DNA of 64,000 bases from NCBI RefSeq assembly GCF_900104395.1, contig NZ_FMXX01000011.1. One strand, 5' to 3'. This stretch comes from Fusobacterium_C necrophorum (GTDB lineage: Bacteria > Fusobacteriota > Fusobacteriia > Fusobacteriales > Fusobacteriaceae). The translations under genes and the position numbers were made by a program. Below, piece by piece: positions 34,822-43,369 of the stretch. The notes beneath the pieces were generated by a model. That model was given only the letters and a program-made list of their open reading frames with translations, was not told where the DNA came from and made no database searches. How positions within the stretch are numbered: the first letter of the stretch is position 1; each line of letters starts with the position of its first letter.

Positions 34822-35517
34822 ATGAATGATGATATTTTAAAGTTGTGGAAAAAAATTGATAAAAAAGAACCAGTAATTCAAGAAAAAGACTTTGATAATT
34901 TTGCATTTTCCATTGTGAGTAAGGAAATCAAGAATATTATAATGAATTTTAATAAAGAAGAAATTTTAGATTATAATTTCTATGTAAATTTGCATCAGAA
35001 ACTATTTCATAAAGTTTATCCAGAAATTGCTGGAGAGGTTAGAATGTCAGGAACAATTCAAAAAAGTGAACCACTATTAAATGGAAAATCTATACAATAT
35101 GCAACCGGGAAAGAACTGCTTTTTGAAGGAAAAAATTTTATTGATAAGTTCGAAACTGAATTAAAAGAACAAAGAATTAATAAAAGAGAACAAATAACAT
35201 TTTTTATTGAAAAGATAAGAAGTATATGGCAAAAGCATTATTTTTTTGAAGGGAATACTAGAACAACAGCTCTATATACAGATTTAATGGCTATTAAATA
35301 TGACATCCCTTTTCAAGTGACAAGAGGAAATATTAGTGAATTAAGAAATGGATTTGTATTAGCTACTGCAAAAAATGAATATAGTAAATTATACAGCTAT
35401 TTTAATAATAATATTAGAGAAGAACAAAAAAAGAATCTAGGGGAAAATTTTTTAGTAGAAAAAATTTTGAAAAAAAGAGAAAATCAAAATAATAATGATA
35501 AAGGATTAAAAAAATGA
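34822..35517 (+). CDS. Divergent Fic-family toxin with shared C-terminal tail (copy A)
   Basis: 231 residues. A Fic-like core has NFYVNLHQKLFHKVYPEIAGEV and, at the active-site position, KHYFFEGNTRTT with His139. Relative to HPFx(D/E)GNGR the Pro is Tyr and the second Gly is Thr, while His, Phe, Glu, Gly-Asn and Arg remain. That is compatible with activity, possibly with a different nucleotide or target. The protein ends with FLVEKILKKREN and a Lys-rich end, the island's common tail. It is a paralogue of the 35823 gene and follows its own small antitoxin candidate. Confidence 0.8.
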   Translation: MNDDILKLWKKIDKKEPVIQEKDFDNFAFSIVSKEIKNIIMNFNKEEILDYNFYVNLHQKLFHKVYPEIAGEVRMSGTIQKSEPLLNGKSIQYATGKELLFEGKNFIDKFETELKEQRINKREQITFFIEKIRSIWQKHYFFEGNTRTTALYTDLMAIKYDIPFQVTRGNISELRNGFVLATAKNEYSKLYSYFNNNIREEQKKNLGENFLVEKILKKRENQNNNDKGLKK

Positions 35518-35540
35518 CCTTATGTACGCTGTACATAAAG
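35518..35540. repeat. 23-bp palindrome, copy 3
   Basis: CCTTATGTAC-GCT-GTACATAAAG, identical to copy 2. The ~55 bases after it, up to the next AAGGAGGTTTC, are also nearly identical to those after copy 2, showing duplication of the palindrome plus leader plus antitoxin start. Confidence 0.88.
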
Positions 35541-35595
35541 TTTGAAATATGTATATTGTAACATTAAGCTTTTTCAAGATAAAAAGGAGGTTTCA

Positions 35596-35820
35596 ATGAA
35601 AACGATAGAAGAAATTAAATGGTGTGAAAAATACAAAGGAAAAGAACGAGAAGAATATGAATTAAACCAATTTGCTCAAGGGATTGCTCTATGTAATGGA
35701 GATTATGTTCCTCAAGATTTTATTGATTTATGCAATAATTTGCAAATACAAGTATGGGAAGGGAAAATTAGCGAGGAAGAAATGGATAAATACATTGAAA
35801 AAATTTTATCAGAGGAATAG
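35596..35820 (+). CDS. VbhA-like small protein, candidate antitoxin (copy B)
   Basis: 74 residues, a paralogue of the 34583 product. The first 11 residues are identical and the core reads GIALCNGDYV and VWEGKISEEEMDKYI. It ends two bases before the second divergent Fic gene. As in copy A, Asn occupies the place where VbhA-type antitoxins carry the inhibitory Glu. Divergence of the middle region from copy A fits each antitoxin being matched to its own toxin. Confidence 0.6.
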   Translation: MKTIEEIKWCEKYKGKEREEYELNQFAQGIALCNGDYVPQDFIDLCNNLQIQVWEGKISEEEMDKYIEKILSEE

Positions 35821-35822
35821 TT

Positions 35823-36542
35823 ATGGATAAGCAAACAGAAGAATTATTTAAAAAATTAGATGCAATGTATTATTTAAATAAGAAACCAAAAGAACAAAAT
35901 TTTAAAGAAGAAAAAAACAATTATTATAAAATACGCAAAAAAGTTAAGGAAATAAAAAAAGAAATAAAAAATTTATTGAAAAATAATAGAGAAGAACTAA
36001 AATTAAATTATAATTTTTATATGAAACTACACAAAAAACTTTTCGAGGAAATATATCCAGAGATATCTGGTAAATTGAGAGATGTAAATGTGATAAAAAG
36101 AGAAGATATTTTAAATGGGCAATCTGTAAAGTACGGAACTTCTTTAGAGTTACGAATGGAAGGAAAAAGCTTCTTGGATAATTTTGAAAATAAAATACTA
36201 AAAGCTCCTCAAACCCAAAAGAAAGAAACTTTAATAAAAAACACAATTGAATTATGGAGAAAACATTATTTTTTTGAAGGAAATACAAGAACAACAGCCT
36301 TGTTTATAGATATTGTGGCTTTAAAGCATAATATTGAAATAAATTTAATGAACAAAGAACTTAAAAATTTTAGAAACAGTTTAGTATTAGCTACTGAGAA
36401 TAAAAATTTCAATATGTTAAATGGGTATTTTTATGATTCAAAAATTACTCAAAAAGAAAAGAATAATCCTTTAGTTGAAAAAATTCAGTCTAAGAGAGAA
36501 AATAAAGAACAAAATATATATAAAGGATTAACAAGAAAATAA
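35823..36542 (+). CDS. Divergent Fic-family toxin with shared C-terminal tail (copy B)
   Basis: 239 residues. Helical N-terminus, then NFYMKLHKKLFEEIYPEISGKL and the active-site loop KHYFFEGNTRTT with His148, as in copy A. The last ~25 residues (NPLVEKIQSKREN and on) match the tail of the first Fic toxin (32861) more closely than that of copy A, although the catalytic cores pair the other way. The tail therefore behaves as a separately exchanged module. Probably an exported AMPylase-like toxin neutralised by the product of the gene just upstream. Confidence 0.8.
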   Translation: MDKQTEELFKKLDAMYYLNKKPKEQNFKEEKNNYYKIRKKVKEIKKEIKNLLKNNREELKLNYNFYMKLHKKLFEEIYPEISGKLRDVNVIKREDILNGQSVKYGTSLELRMEGKSFLDNFENKILKAPQTQKKETLIKNTIELWRKHYFFEGNTRTTALFIDIVALKHNIEINLMNKELKNFRNSLVLATENKNFNMLNGYFYDSKITQKEKNNPLVEKIQSKRENKEQNIYKGLTRK

Positions 36543-36565
36543 CTTTATGTATACTGTACATAAAG
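36543..36565. repeat. 23-bp palindrome, copy 4
   Basis: CTTTATGTAT-ACT-GTACATAAAG lies between the last Fic-like gene and the recombinase gene. One inner base of the left arm differs (T for C). Confidence 0.85.
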
Positions 36566-36595
36566 TTTAACAAAAATTTGAATAGAGTAAATAAA

Positions 36596-37302
36596 ATGAA
36601 AAAATATGGATATATTAGAGTTTCAAGTAATACTCAAGATGAAACAAGACAGCGAAAAGCAATGCTAAAAAAATTTGTTTTACCTGAAAATATTTTTTTA
36701 GATAGAGCTTCGGGGAAAAATTTTATAGGTCGTTCAGAATGGGCAAAAATGCTAGCTAAAGTTGTAATAGGAGATGTCATAGTTATAAAAGAATTGGATC
36801 GATTAGGAAGAAACAACAATAAAATTAAAGAAAATTATAAGCTTATAAAAGATAAAGGAGTTTTCTTAGAATTTATTGACGAACCTATTTTAAATACTTA
36901 TGGAAAATCAACTCTTGAAATAGAATTAATTCAGCCACTTGTATTACATTTGCTTGGATAATTACTGAAAAGGAAAGAGAGAAAATTCTGAAAAGGCAGA
37001 AAGAAGCATATTCATCTTTAAATAAGAATAAAAAAGGAAGGCTTATATCACGAAAAAAAGAAAAGAAAGAGAAAAACTATAGAAGAACAGATATTAGAAT
37101 TAGAATGAAAGCAAAAAGATTTAAAAAAATTATGGATAGCGAATATAATGAATTATTTAAACAATTCTTTGATTTTATAAAAGGAGATATTTCTTTAAAA
37201 AATAAATTAAAAAACAATATAAGTAATAAGAAATTTAAAGAAGATGTAAGAAAATTTTTGAAAGAGTATATTATTAAAGAGAATCCAAAAAATAAGGAGT
37301 AA
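36596..37302 (+). pseudogene. Serine recombinase (resolvase/invertase family), frameshifted
   Basis: From the ATG at 36596: YGYIRVSSNTQDETRQR contains the catalytic Ser of the resolvase N-terminal domain, followed by the conserved VIKELDRLGRN with the active-site Arg. After LVLHLLG the frame stops at 36961, yet an overlapping frame continues ITEKEREKILKRQKEAY, exactly the expected next helix. It stays open to 37302 without a recognisable DNA-binding helix-turn-helix; the last ~80 residues are Lys-rich. A one-base change near 36957 therefore splits the gene. It may once have acted on the nearby palindromes, which is speculative. Confidence 0.75.
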
Positions 37303-37307
37303 AAAAA

Positions 37308-38279
37308 TTGAATATTTTAAATTCTGAAATAGAAAAAAATAATTTAATTAATGCTAGAAAAAAACAATTACTGGATGAACTTTTAGGGGAAGATTTAAAA
37401 AAATATTTATGGGAAGATGACAATATAACTGAAATACAAGTAAATGCTGACAATAGAATATGGATTGATACTTTTACAGAAGGAAATATATGGACTGGAA
37501 AATTCTTTGATCCTGAAAAATCTAAGCAATTAATTAATTACATAGCTTCTGATATTGGATTGGAATTAGGAGTAGGACAAAGAATTGTTACAGGAAGAAT
37601 TCCCTTTACTTTAGAAAGATTTGAAGGAATTTTACCCCCTGTCTCTAAGCCAAATGCTTTATTTGTAATTCGTAAAAAACCTGTAAAAATTTTTTCACTT
37701 GATGATTATGTAAGTGTAGGCTCTATGAGTGAAATGCAAAAAGAAATTTTAGCAAAAGCTATTTCAGAATATAAAAATATTTTAGTCGTTGGACCGACAG
37801 CTTCAGGGAAAACTACATTTTGTAATGCTTTAATTAAAGAAATGGAGCAATATAACGATAGACTAATCTTTTTAGAAGAAACTCCGGAACTATTATCTGA
37901 AAACTTAAACAGTATTTTTTTAGAAACTGCCGAAGGAATAGAACTTTTAAGATTATTTAAAAGTACAATGAGATTAAGTCCGGTCAGAATTATAGTAGGG
38001 GAAGTAAGAGGATCTGAAGCAATAGAATTATTAACTGCTTGGAACTCTGGACATTCAGGAGGAGTATCCACAATACACAGTGATTCTGCGATAGGTGGAT
38101 TAAGACAATTAGAAAGATACATTAAACGACAATCTTTAGATTCACAGTCTGAGACTATAGCTATTACAATACATTATATAGTTGTTATTGCTAAAATCTC
38201 AGGAAAAAGAAAAGTAAAAGAAATAGTAAAAATTAAAGGATATCAAAATGGAGATTATATTTTAGAAACTGTTGAATAA
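37308..38279 (+). CDS. virB11: VirB11-type traffic ATPase
   Basis: 323 residues with a TTG start and AAGGAGT upstream. The N-terminal domain contains DDNITEIQVNADNRIWID. The C-terminal RecA-like domain has Walker A VVGPTASGKTTFCNAL at about residue 160, LEETPEL (Asp box region), the Walker B-like RIIVGEVRGSEAIELL, and SGGVSTIHSD (His box). The hexameric ATPase docks at the cytoplasmic face and switches the machine between pilus assembly and substrate transfer. The secretion operon resumes here after the toxin cassettes and recombinase. Confidence 0.9.
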   Translation: MNILNSEIEKNNLINARKKQLLDELLGEDLKKYLWEDDNITEIQVNADNRIWIDTFTEGNIWTGKFFDPEKSKQLINYIASDIGLELGVGQRIVTGRIPFTLERFEGILPPVSKPNALFVIRKKPVKIFSLDDYVSVGSMSEMQKEILAKAISEYKNILVVGPTASGKTTFCNALIKEMEQYNDRLIFLEETPELLSENLNSIFLETAEGIELLRLFKSTMRLSPVRIIVGEVRGSEAIELLTAWNSGHSGGVSTIHSDSAIGGLRQLERYIKRQSLDSQSETIAITIHYIVVIAKISGKRKVKEIVKIKGYQNGDYILETVE

Positions 38280-38289
38280 GGAGAGGAAA

Positions 38290-38565
38290 ATGAATGAAAT
38301 TAAAGAAATTAAAGATTTCAAACAAATGAGAGTTTGCAAAAATTTAATAAAACCTGAGACTTTTAATGGAGTAGATATTGTTGGATTTGTTACTAATATA
38401 ATGCTTGGCTTATTTTTTACAATTGTATGTAAAATTTATTATTTGGGAATTTTCTTTTTAATTGTACATTTCGTCTTAAGAAAAATTTGTAAAAAAGATG
38501 GAAGAATTATCTCAATTTTTTTACAAAGCTATGTAAAAGAAAAAAAAATTTATTATAAAGGATAG
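38290..38565 (+). CDS. virB3: VirB3/TrbD-like inner-membrane protein
   Basis: 91 residues from the ATG at 38290 (GGAGAGGAAA upstream). A polar N-terminus with the VirB3-like pattern 'vckNLIKPETFNGVD' is followed by two adjacent membrane helices (VDIVGFVTNIMLGLFFTIVC, IYYLGIFFLIVHFVL) and a basic C-terminus. VirB3 cooperates with VirB4, whose gene follows within seven bases. Small size and position between virB11 and virB4 support the call. Confidence 0.75.
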   Translation: MNEIKEIKDFKQMRVCKNLIKPETFNGVDIVGFVTNIMLGLFFTIVCKIYYLGIFFLIVHFVLRKICKKDGRIISIFLQSYVKEKKIYYKG

Positions 38566-38571
38566 TGAACT

Positions 38572-40950
38572 ATGAAAGATTATAATGATGAAAGACACAA
38601 AGTATCTTTTTTCACTCCACAAGCTAGTCTATTAGAAGGAGATATTTTAATTAATAAAAACGGAACTGTACAAAAAATTTATAAATATAAAGCGAAAGAT
38701 TTAGAAAACTTAACAGACAATGCTTTAATTGTATACAGAAATTTATTAAATAATGTGTTTAAAAGATTAGAAGGAGGTTTTATTGTAAATTTTGAAGCCC
38801 AAAGAAGTATAAAAAAAGATTATACTCTTAGAGAAACTGAATACGATGTTTTTAATTTAATTGAAAAAGAAAGATATGAAAGTTTTATTAATTCTAATTT
38901 TTTTATCAATCAATACTATTTTTCAATTTCAAAAAAAATTCCTTCTAAAACTGAAAGTAAATTAAAATCTTTTTTTATCGATGAAGTTGGCTTTAGAGAT
39001 GATATTAATAGTTTTATTGAACAATTTAAAAAGGAAATTGCAGAATTAGAAGGACTATGTAAAGATTTATTTTTAGATTTTGAAGCACTGAATCCAGGTG
39101 AAATTTATACATATTTACATAGCACAGTTAGTGATAATAATAATCCTGTAAAGGTTCCTAATATTCCAGCCTATATATGTAATTATATTGCTGATAGAGA
39201 TATGATAAATGGATTTGATAGCAAAATAGGAGATAAATATTTTAGATGTATAACCTTCAATGATACTCCACTTTACACAGATATTAATATGTTAGAAGGA
39301 CTTACAAAATTAGGAATTGAGTTTCGATGGTGTACTAGATATTGTATACTAGATAAATTTGAAGCTAATGCAAAATTGGAAAAACAAAGAAGAATCGCCT
39401 GGGGACAAAGATACTCTATTTTCGAATCTTTAAAATCAAGATTTACAGGAACCGAACCTAGAATTACGAATCCTGACGCTGAATTAGAAGCTAATATGTT
39501 ACAAGTTGAAATACAAGAACTGTCAAATAATAATCTATCTGAAGGATATTATACGATTACTTTAATCCTTTATGGAGATACAAAAGAAGAATTAGAGAGA
39601 AAAGTTAGGATAGTAAATAAATTTTTTATTGATAAAGAATTTATTACAATTATTGAAAAAATAAATAATTCGGAAGCTTTTTTAGGAAGTATTCCAGGAA
39701 ATATATATAACAATCAAAGACAATCTTTATTACATTCTTTACATTTTTCTCATTTAATCCCTTGCTCAGAGGTGTGGGAAGGAAATAAGATAAATAAACA
39801 TTTGAATGATGAAGCCTTATTTTTAGCAAAAACAAAAGGAACAACAGCTTTTTATTTTAACCTACATGTAAAAGATTTAGGACACACTATGATTGTTGGA
39901 AAATCAGGGGCTGGGAAATCTGTTCTTTTAGGAGCAATTACTTTAAATTTTATGAAATATAAAAATTCAAAAGTGATTTATTTCGATAAAGGAGGCTCTC
40001 AAAGAATACTATGTTATGCTTTAAATGGAATCTTTAGTGATATTGGAAAGGATAAAATGTCCTTTCAGCCATTTGAAAAAATTAATGACCCCTTTAATAG
40101 AAAAAAAGCTATGCTATTTTTAGAAGAACTTTTAGAATTAAATAATATAATGATTACTCCTGAAATTCAAAATTCATTATGGGAAACTTTAACGAGTATG
40201 GCAAATAATCCAAAGGAACTAAGAACTTTTACCACTTTAGAAACCACTTTTTCAGGAGATTCTAAAGTTAAGCTGCTTTTCAAAGATTATACTCTAACAG
40301 GAAGTCAAGGGGAGCTTTTTGACGGAAGTAATAATCCATTAAAAGAGACTAGATTGCAAGTATTTGAAATGGCTAAAATTTCAGAAAACCCGAAAGGAAT
40401 TGCACTAGTATTAAGCTATCTTTTTAATGAAATAGAAGAAGGACTTACTGGAGAGCCAACTCTAATCATATTGGACGAGTGTTGGAAATTTTTAGATAAT
40501 CCTCGATTCGCAAATAAAATAAAAGAATGGTTAAAGGTATTAAGAAAATCAAACGCCACTGTTGTTTTTGCTACTCAAGAATTACAAGACATAGAAAAAT
40601 CTACAATTTCAGATACATTAATTTCTCAAACAGCAACTAGAATTTTCTTACCCAATAGAGATATATTAGACGATATAGATATTTATAAAAAATTTGGACT
40701 TAACCAAACGGAAATACATAACTTATCAGAAGCAAAACCTAAAAAAGAATATTTTTTAAAAAATTCAGAAGGAGCTAGAATGTTTGACTTAGATTTAAAA
40801 GAGCAAGGACTAAACTTTTTAACAAAATCTGAAAAAGAAGAACAAGAATTAGGAAAAGAAATCTATGAGAAAGTAGGAGGTGGTAATTTATTTACAAAAG
40901 AATGGAAGAAAATAATGCGTTTAAACAAAGGAAAAAAGGAGGAAGAATGA
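38572..40950 (+). CDS. virB4: VirB4/TrbE-type ATPase
   Basis: 792 residues, the usual VirB4 size. The N-terminal ~420 residues form the membrane-associated region. The ATPase domain has Walker A VGKSGAGKSVLLGAI at about residue 443, FDKGGSQRILCYAL, Walker B LIILDECWKFL at about 633, and FATQELQDIE plus TRIFLPN, the typical VirB4/CagE motifs. It powers pilin extraction and substrate passage. The stop overlaps the start of the VirB5/TrbJ-like gene (ATGA). Confidence 0.92.
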   Translation: MKDYNDERHKVSFFTPQASLLEGDILINKNGTVQKIYKYKAKDLENLTDNALIVYRNLLNNVFKRLEGGFIVNFEAQRSIKKDYTLRETEYDVFNLIEKERYESFINSNFFINQYYFSISKKIPSKTESKLKSFFIDEVGFRDDINSFIEQFKKEIAELEGLCKDLFLDFEALNPGEIYTYLHSTVSDNNNPVKVPNIPAYICNYIADRDMINGFDSKIGDKYFRCITFNDTPLYTDINMLEGLTKLGIEFRWCTRYCILDKFEANAKLEKQRRIAWGQRYSIFESLKSRFTGTEPRITNPDAELEANMLQVEIQELSNNNLSEGYYTITLILYGDTKEELERKVRIVNKFFIDKEFITIIEKINNSEAFLGSIPGNIYNNQRQSLLHSLHFSHLIPCSEVWEGNKINKHLNDEALFLAKTKGTTAFYFNLHVKDLGHTMIVGKSGAGKSVLLGAITLNFMKYKNSKVIYFDKGGSQRILCYALNGIFSDIGKDKMSFQPFEKINDPFNRKKAMLFLEELLELNNIMITPEIQNSLWETLTSMANNPKELRTFTTLETTFSGDSKVKLLFKDYTLTGSQGELFDGSNNPLKETRLQVFEMAKISENPKGIALVLSYLFNEIEEGLTGEPTLIILDECWKFLDNPRFANKIKEWLKVLRKSNATVVFATQELQDIEKSTISDTLISQTATRIFLPNRDILDDIDIYKKFGLNQTEIHNLSEAKPKKEYFLKNSEGARMFDLDLKEQGLNFLTKSEKEEQELGKEIYEKVGGGNLFTKEWKKIMRLNKGKKEEE

Positions 40951-41771
40951 AACAAATTAGAAAAGTAGTATTTTTAATACTTTTATTCGGCTTATCTATT
41001 TCAACTATGGCTGGAATATTTGGTGGTGGTAGTTCAGGAAAAGTTTTAAAACAAATTTTAGAATATGTAAAAAAAGATATGACAGCAAATGTTTCAGAAC
41101 AGCTTGAACAAATAAGCAGATGGCAACAACAAATAGAACAATGGCAAAAAGAATTAGCTCAAAAAGTTGGATTAGGAGATTTAGAATTAAAACAAACCTA
41201 TGAAGAGTGGCAAAATATTTATAAAAATGCTCAATCGATTTATAGTGATATAGAACAAATGAACTTCAAAAATGTGTTAGATTATAAGAAGTTCGCCAAT
41301 CTTTTATTAGAAGCAAAATCTTATTCAGATAATCCTCGAGGCTGGAAAAAAACTGAAGAACAAATGAAAGATTGGAAACAAAAAATAGATAAAATGAATG
41401 AAAATACAGCGAAGACAAAAGATAAATTTACAGGGCAACTACTAGGAATAACAAGTGATAAAACTTCTCAAGAAAGAAGAGATAAAGCTGTAAACAATGC
41501 AAAATCAGGAGGAGCTACAGATAAACAAATTCAACAAAAAATTTTAAATGCTTTGGCTTCTTTAGAGCAATTAACGATTGAACAAAATGAAATTTTAGCT
41601 TCTAAAGAATTGGTTGCCGAACAAGTTAAGGAAGTGGAAAGACAAAAAGAAGAGCAAAAAAGACAAGAAGAAGCTAAAAAATTTAAGGAAGAGGAAGAAA
41701 AAGGGGCTGCAAAAGTTAATGAGGAAATGTTAAAAATAGGTTCTGAAGGGAAAAAGATAGGATATTATTAA
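40947..41771 (+). CDS. VirB5/TrbJ-like periplasmic protein
   Basis: 274 residues from the ATG at 40947, overlapping the virB4 stop, with GGAGGAA upstream. Signal peptide (VVFLILLFGLSISTMA), then a long helical region with LEQISRWQQQIEQWQKELAQK and AQSIYSDIEQMNFKNVLDY, typical of TrbJ/VirB5 proteins that sit at the pilus tip or help pilus assembly. The C-terminal third is a strongly charged coiled coil of Lys, Glu and Gln, a feature beyond the core family. It is followed by palindrome copy 5. Confidence 0.78.
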   Translation: MKQIRKVVFLILLFGLSISTMAGIFGGGSSGKVLKQILEYVKKDMTANVSEQLEQISRWQQQIEQWQKELAQKVGLGDLELKQTYEEWQNIYKNAQSIYSDIEQMNFKNVLDYKKFANLLLEAKSYSDNPRGWKKTEEQMKDWKQKIDKMNENTAKTKDKFTGQLLGITSDKTSQERRDKAVNNAKSGGATDKQIQQKILNALASLEQLTIEQNEILASKELVAEQVKEVERQKEEQKRQEEAKKFKEEEEKGAAKVNEEMLKIGSEGKKIGYY

Positions 41772-41795
41772 AATAAAAAATAGAATGAAAATAAA

Positions 41796-41818
41796 CTTTA
41801 TGTACAGTGTACATAAAG
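41796..41818. repeat. 23-bp palindrome, copy 5
   Basis: CTTTATGTAC-AGT-GTACATAAAG, perfect 10-bp arms, extended to AAACTTT...AAAGTTT. It is followed by AGAAGGAGGA and the first lipoprotein gene. Confidence 0.9.
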
Positions 41819-41838
41819 TTTAGAAGGAGGAAGAAATT

Positions 41839-42375
41839 ATGAGAAAAATATTGAAAGTTTTATTTTTGATATCTATGGTATTAACAATTGCAGGCTGTGG
41901 AAAGGACAATTCTCCCAAACCTTTAAATACTAAATTTATAGGAACATACATTGATGATTCCTATAAAGACATCAAGGATATTGTAACTTTAGATTTATCA
42001 GGGAAAAATTTATACATTACTTATGAGCAAATAAATAGTAGAGCAATAAAAGGAAAAAGCATTCTGGAAGATAAAGTGGTATTAGAGATTGAAAATGCTT
42101 TGTTTACTTTTGACAAAGAAAACAATAAGTATCTTTTAAATGAAGAAACAATTAAAAATGTTGTTGGGCATAGGGAAAAAGTTACAAATATCTATACAAA
42201 TGAAAAAAAATCTCAAAAATATACAAGTTTTAAGGATTTTAAAGATCAAACACGCTCTGATGATGTTATGATAGAAATTAAAGTCAACGATACTCGAAAA
42301 GAAGTTTTATTGGATTTTTATGCAAATGGAGCTTATTCCAATTTTATTACTTTTGTAGAGGGATATAAACAGTAG
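41839..42375 (+). CDS. Small lipoprotein, copy A
   Basis: 178 residues with a lipobox (VLTIAGCGKD, Cys at about 20). No known domain is recognised. The mature part looks like a small beta-rich globular domain (VTLDLSGKNLYITYEQ, VVLEIENALFTFDKENN). A nearly identical paralogue lies at 42824. Its position among type IV genes after trbJ resembles that of entry-exclusion or surface-immunity lipoproteins (TrbK, EexN), which would protect the cell from its own or a sister machine. That role is inferred from position only. Confidence 0.65.
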   Translation: MRKILKVLFLISMVLTIAGCGKDNSPKPLNTKFIGTYIDDSYKDIKDIVTLDLSGKNLYITYEQINSRAIKGKSILEDKVVLEIENALFTFDKENNKYLLNEETIKNVVGHREKVTNIYTNEKKSQKYTSFKDFKDQTRSDDVMIEIKVNDTRKEVLLDFYANGAYSNFITFVEGYKQ

Positions 42376-42384
42376 GAGAAACTT

Positions 42385-42423
42385 ATGGAAAATAATTATG
42401 GAAAAATATTGGTAAAAAAATGA
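42385..42423 (+). pseudogene. Truncated start of the 43370 membrane-protein gene
   Basis: MENNYGKILVKK followed by a stop reproduces the first residues and leader (AGGAGAAACTT) of the gene at 43370. It marks the right end of a tandem duplication that copied palindrome, lipoprotein gene and the beginning of the next gene. Confidence 0.8.
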
Positions 42424-42462
42424 AATAATTTTTCAAAAAATAAGAAATAATAAAAATTTAAA

Positions 42463-42485
42463 CTTTATGTACACTGTACATAAAG
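42463..42485. repeat. 23-bp palindrome, copy 6
   Basis: CTTTATGTAC-ACT-GTACATAAAG with perfect arms and an ACT centre (AGT on the opposite strand). It precedes AGAAGGAGGA and the 42503 lipoprotein gene. Confidence 0.9.
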
Positions 42486-42502
42486 TTTAGAAGGAGGAAA
42501 TT

Positions 42503-42769
42503 ATGAGAAAAATAGTTATTTTATGCAGTCTTTTATTTTTAGTTGCTTGTGGAGAATCAAAACCAAAATATAAAATGTATACACCAACAGATAAATATAA
42601 TATGCTCATGAAAGTAGCAAATGAAAATGATACAAAATTAAAAACAGAAATTGAAAAAAACATAAAATTGTTAAAAAAAGCAGTAGAAAATAATGATGAA
42701 AAAGCAAAACAAGAGCTAACTGAATGGCAAGGACTACTTTTGGTTACACCGGCAAAAATAGACATTTAA
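42503..42769 (+). CDS. Small lipoprotein (VirB7/TrbK-like position)
   Basis: 88 residues: signal and lipobox LLFLVACGES (Cys at about 14), then a short helical mature domain rich in Lys and Asn (NDTKLKTEIEKNIKLLKKAV). The family is not recognised. In size and position it could be the VirB7-like lipoprotein that stabilises VirB9, or a TrbK-like entry-exclusion protein; the cluster otherwise lacks VirB7. It sits in its own palindrome-bounded unit between the two lipoprotein copies. Confidence 0.6.
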   Translation: MRKIVILCSLLFLVACGESKPKYKMYTPTDKYNMLMKVANENDTKLKTEIEKNIKLLKKAVENNDEKAKQELTEWQGLLLVTPAKIDI

Positions 42770-42780
42770 AAAATTCTAAA

Positions 42781-42803
42781 CTTTATGTACAGTGTCCATA
42801 AAG
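42781..42803. repeat. 23-bp palindrome, copy 7
   Basis: CTTTATGTAC-AGT-GTCCATAAAG, with one mismatch in the right arm (C for A). It precedes the second copy of the 178-residue lipoprotein gene. Confidence 0.88.
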
Positions 42804-42823
42804 TTTAGAAGGAGGAAGAAATT

Positions 42824-43360
42824 ATGAGAAAAATATTGAGAGTTTTATTTTTGATATCTATATTATCAGCAATTTTAGGCTGTGGAAAGGACAATTCTCC
42901 TAAACCTTTAAATACTAAATTTATAGGGACATACATTGATGATTCTCATAAAGACATCAAGGATATTGTAACTTTAGATTTATCAGGAAAGAATTTATAC
43001 ATTACTTATGAGCAGATAGATGATGGAACAATAAAAGGAAAAAGCATTCTGGAAGATAAAATTGTATTAGAGATTGAAAATGCTTTGTTTACTTTTGACA
43101 AAGAAAACAATAAGTATCTTTTAAATGAAGAAACAATTAAAAATGTTATTGGGCATAGGGAAAAAGTTACAAATATCTATACAAATGAAAAAAATTCTCA
43201 AAAATATACAAGTTTTAAGGATTTTAAAAATCAAACACAATCTGATGATGTTATGATAGAAATTAAAGTCAACGATACTCGAAAAGAAGTTTTATTGGAT
43301 TTTTATGCAAATGGAGCTTATTCCAATTTTATTACTTTTGTAGAGGGGTATAAACAGTAG
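42824..43360 (+). CDS. Small lipoprotein, copy B
   Basis: 178 residues, nearly identical to the 41839 product; differences cluster in the signal peptide and around residue 65 (EQIDDGTIKG here, EQINSRAIKG there). Lipobox SAILGCGKD. Unlike copy A it is followed by the intact membrane-protein gene, so this is probably the ancestral location. Function unknown; a surface protection or exclusion role is possible. Confidence 0.65.
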   Translation: MRKILRVLFLISILSAILGCGKDNSPKPLNTKFIGTYIDDSHKDIKDIVTLDLSGKNLYITYEQIDDGTIKGKSILEDKIVLEIENALFTFDKENNKYLLNEETIKNVIGHREKVTNIYTNEKNSQKYTSFKDFKNQTQSDDVMIEIKVNDTRKEVLLDFYANGAYSNFITFVEGYKQ

Positions 43361-43369
43361 GAGAAACTT

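Noticed and set aside
36578..36595. TTG start for the recombinase
   Set aside because: The ATG at 36596 gives the canonical MKKYGYIRVSS start of serine recombinases.
33533..42803. Palindromes as ordinary Rho-independent terminators
   Set aside because: They are symmetric with a 3-nt centre, AT-rich and not followed by a T run; transcription of downstream cassettes and secretion genes seems to need read-through.
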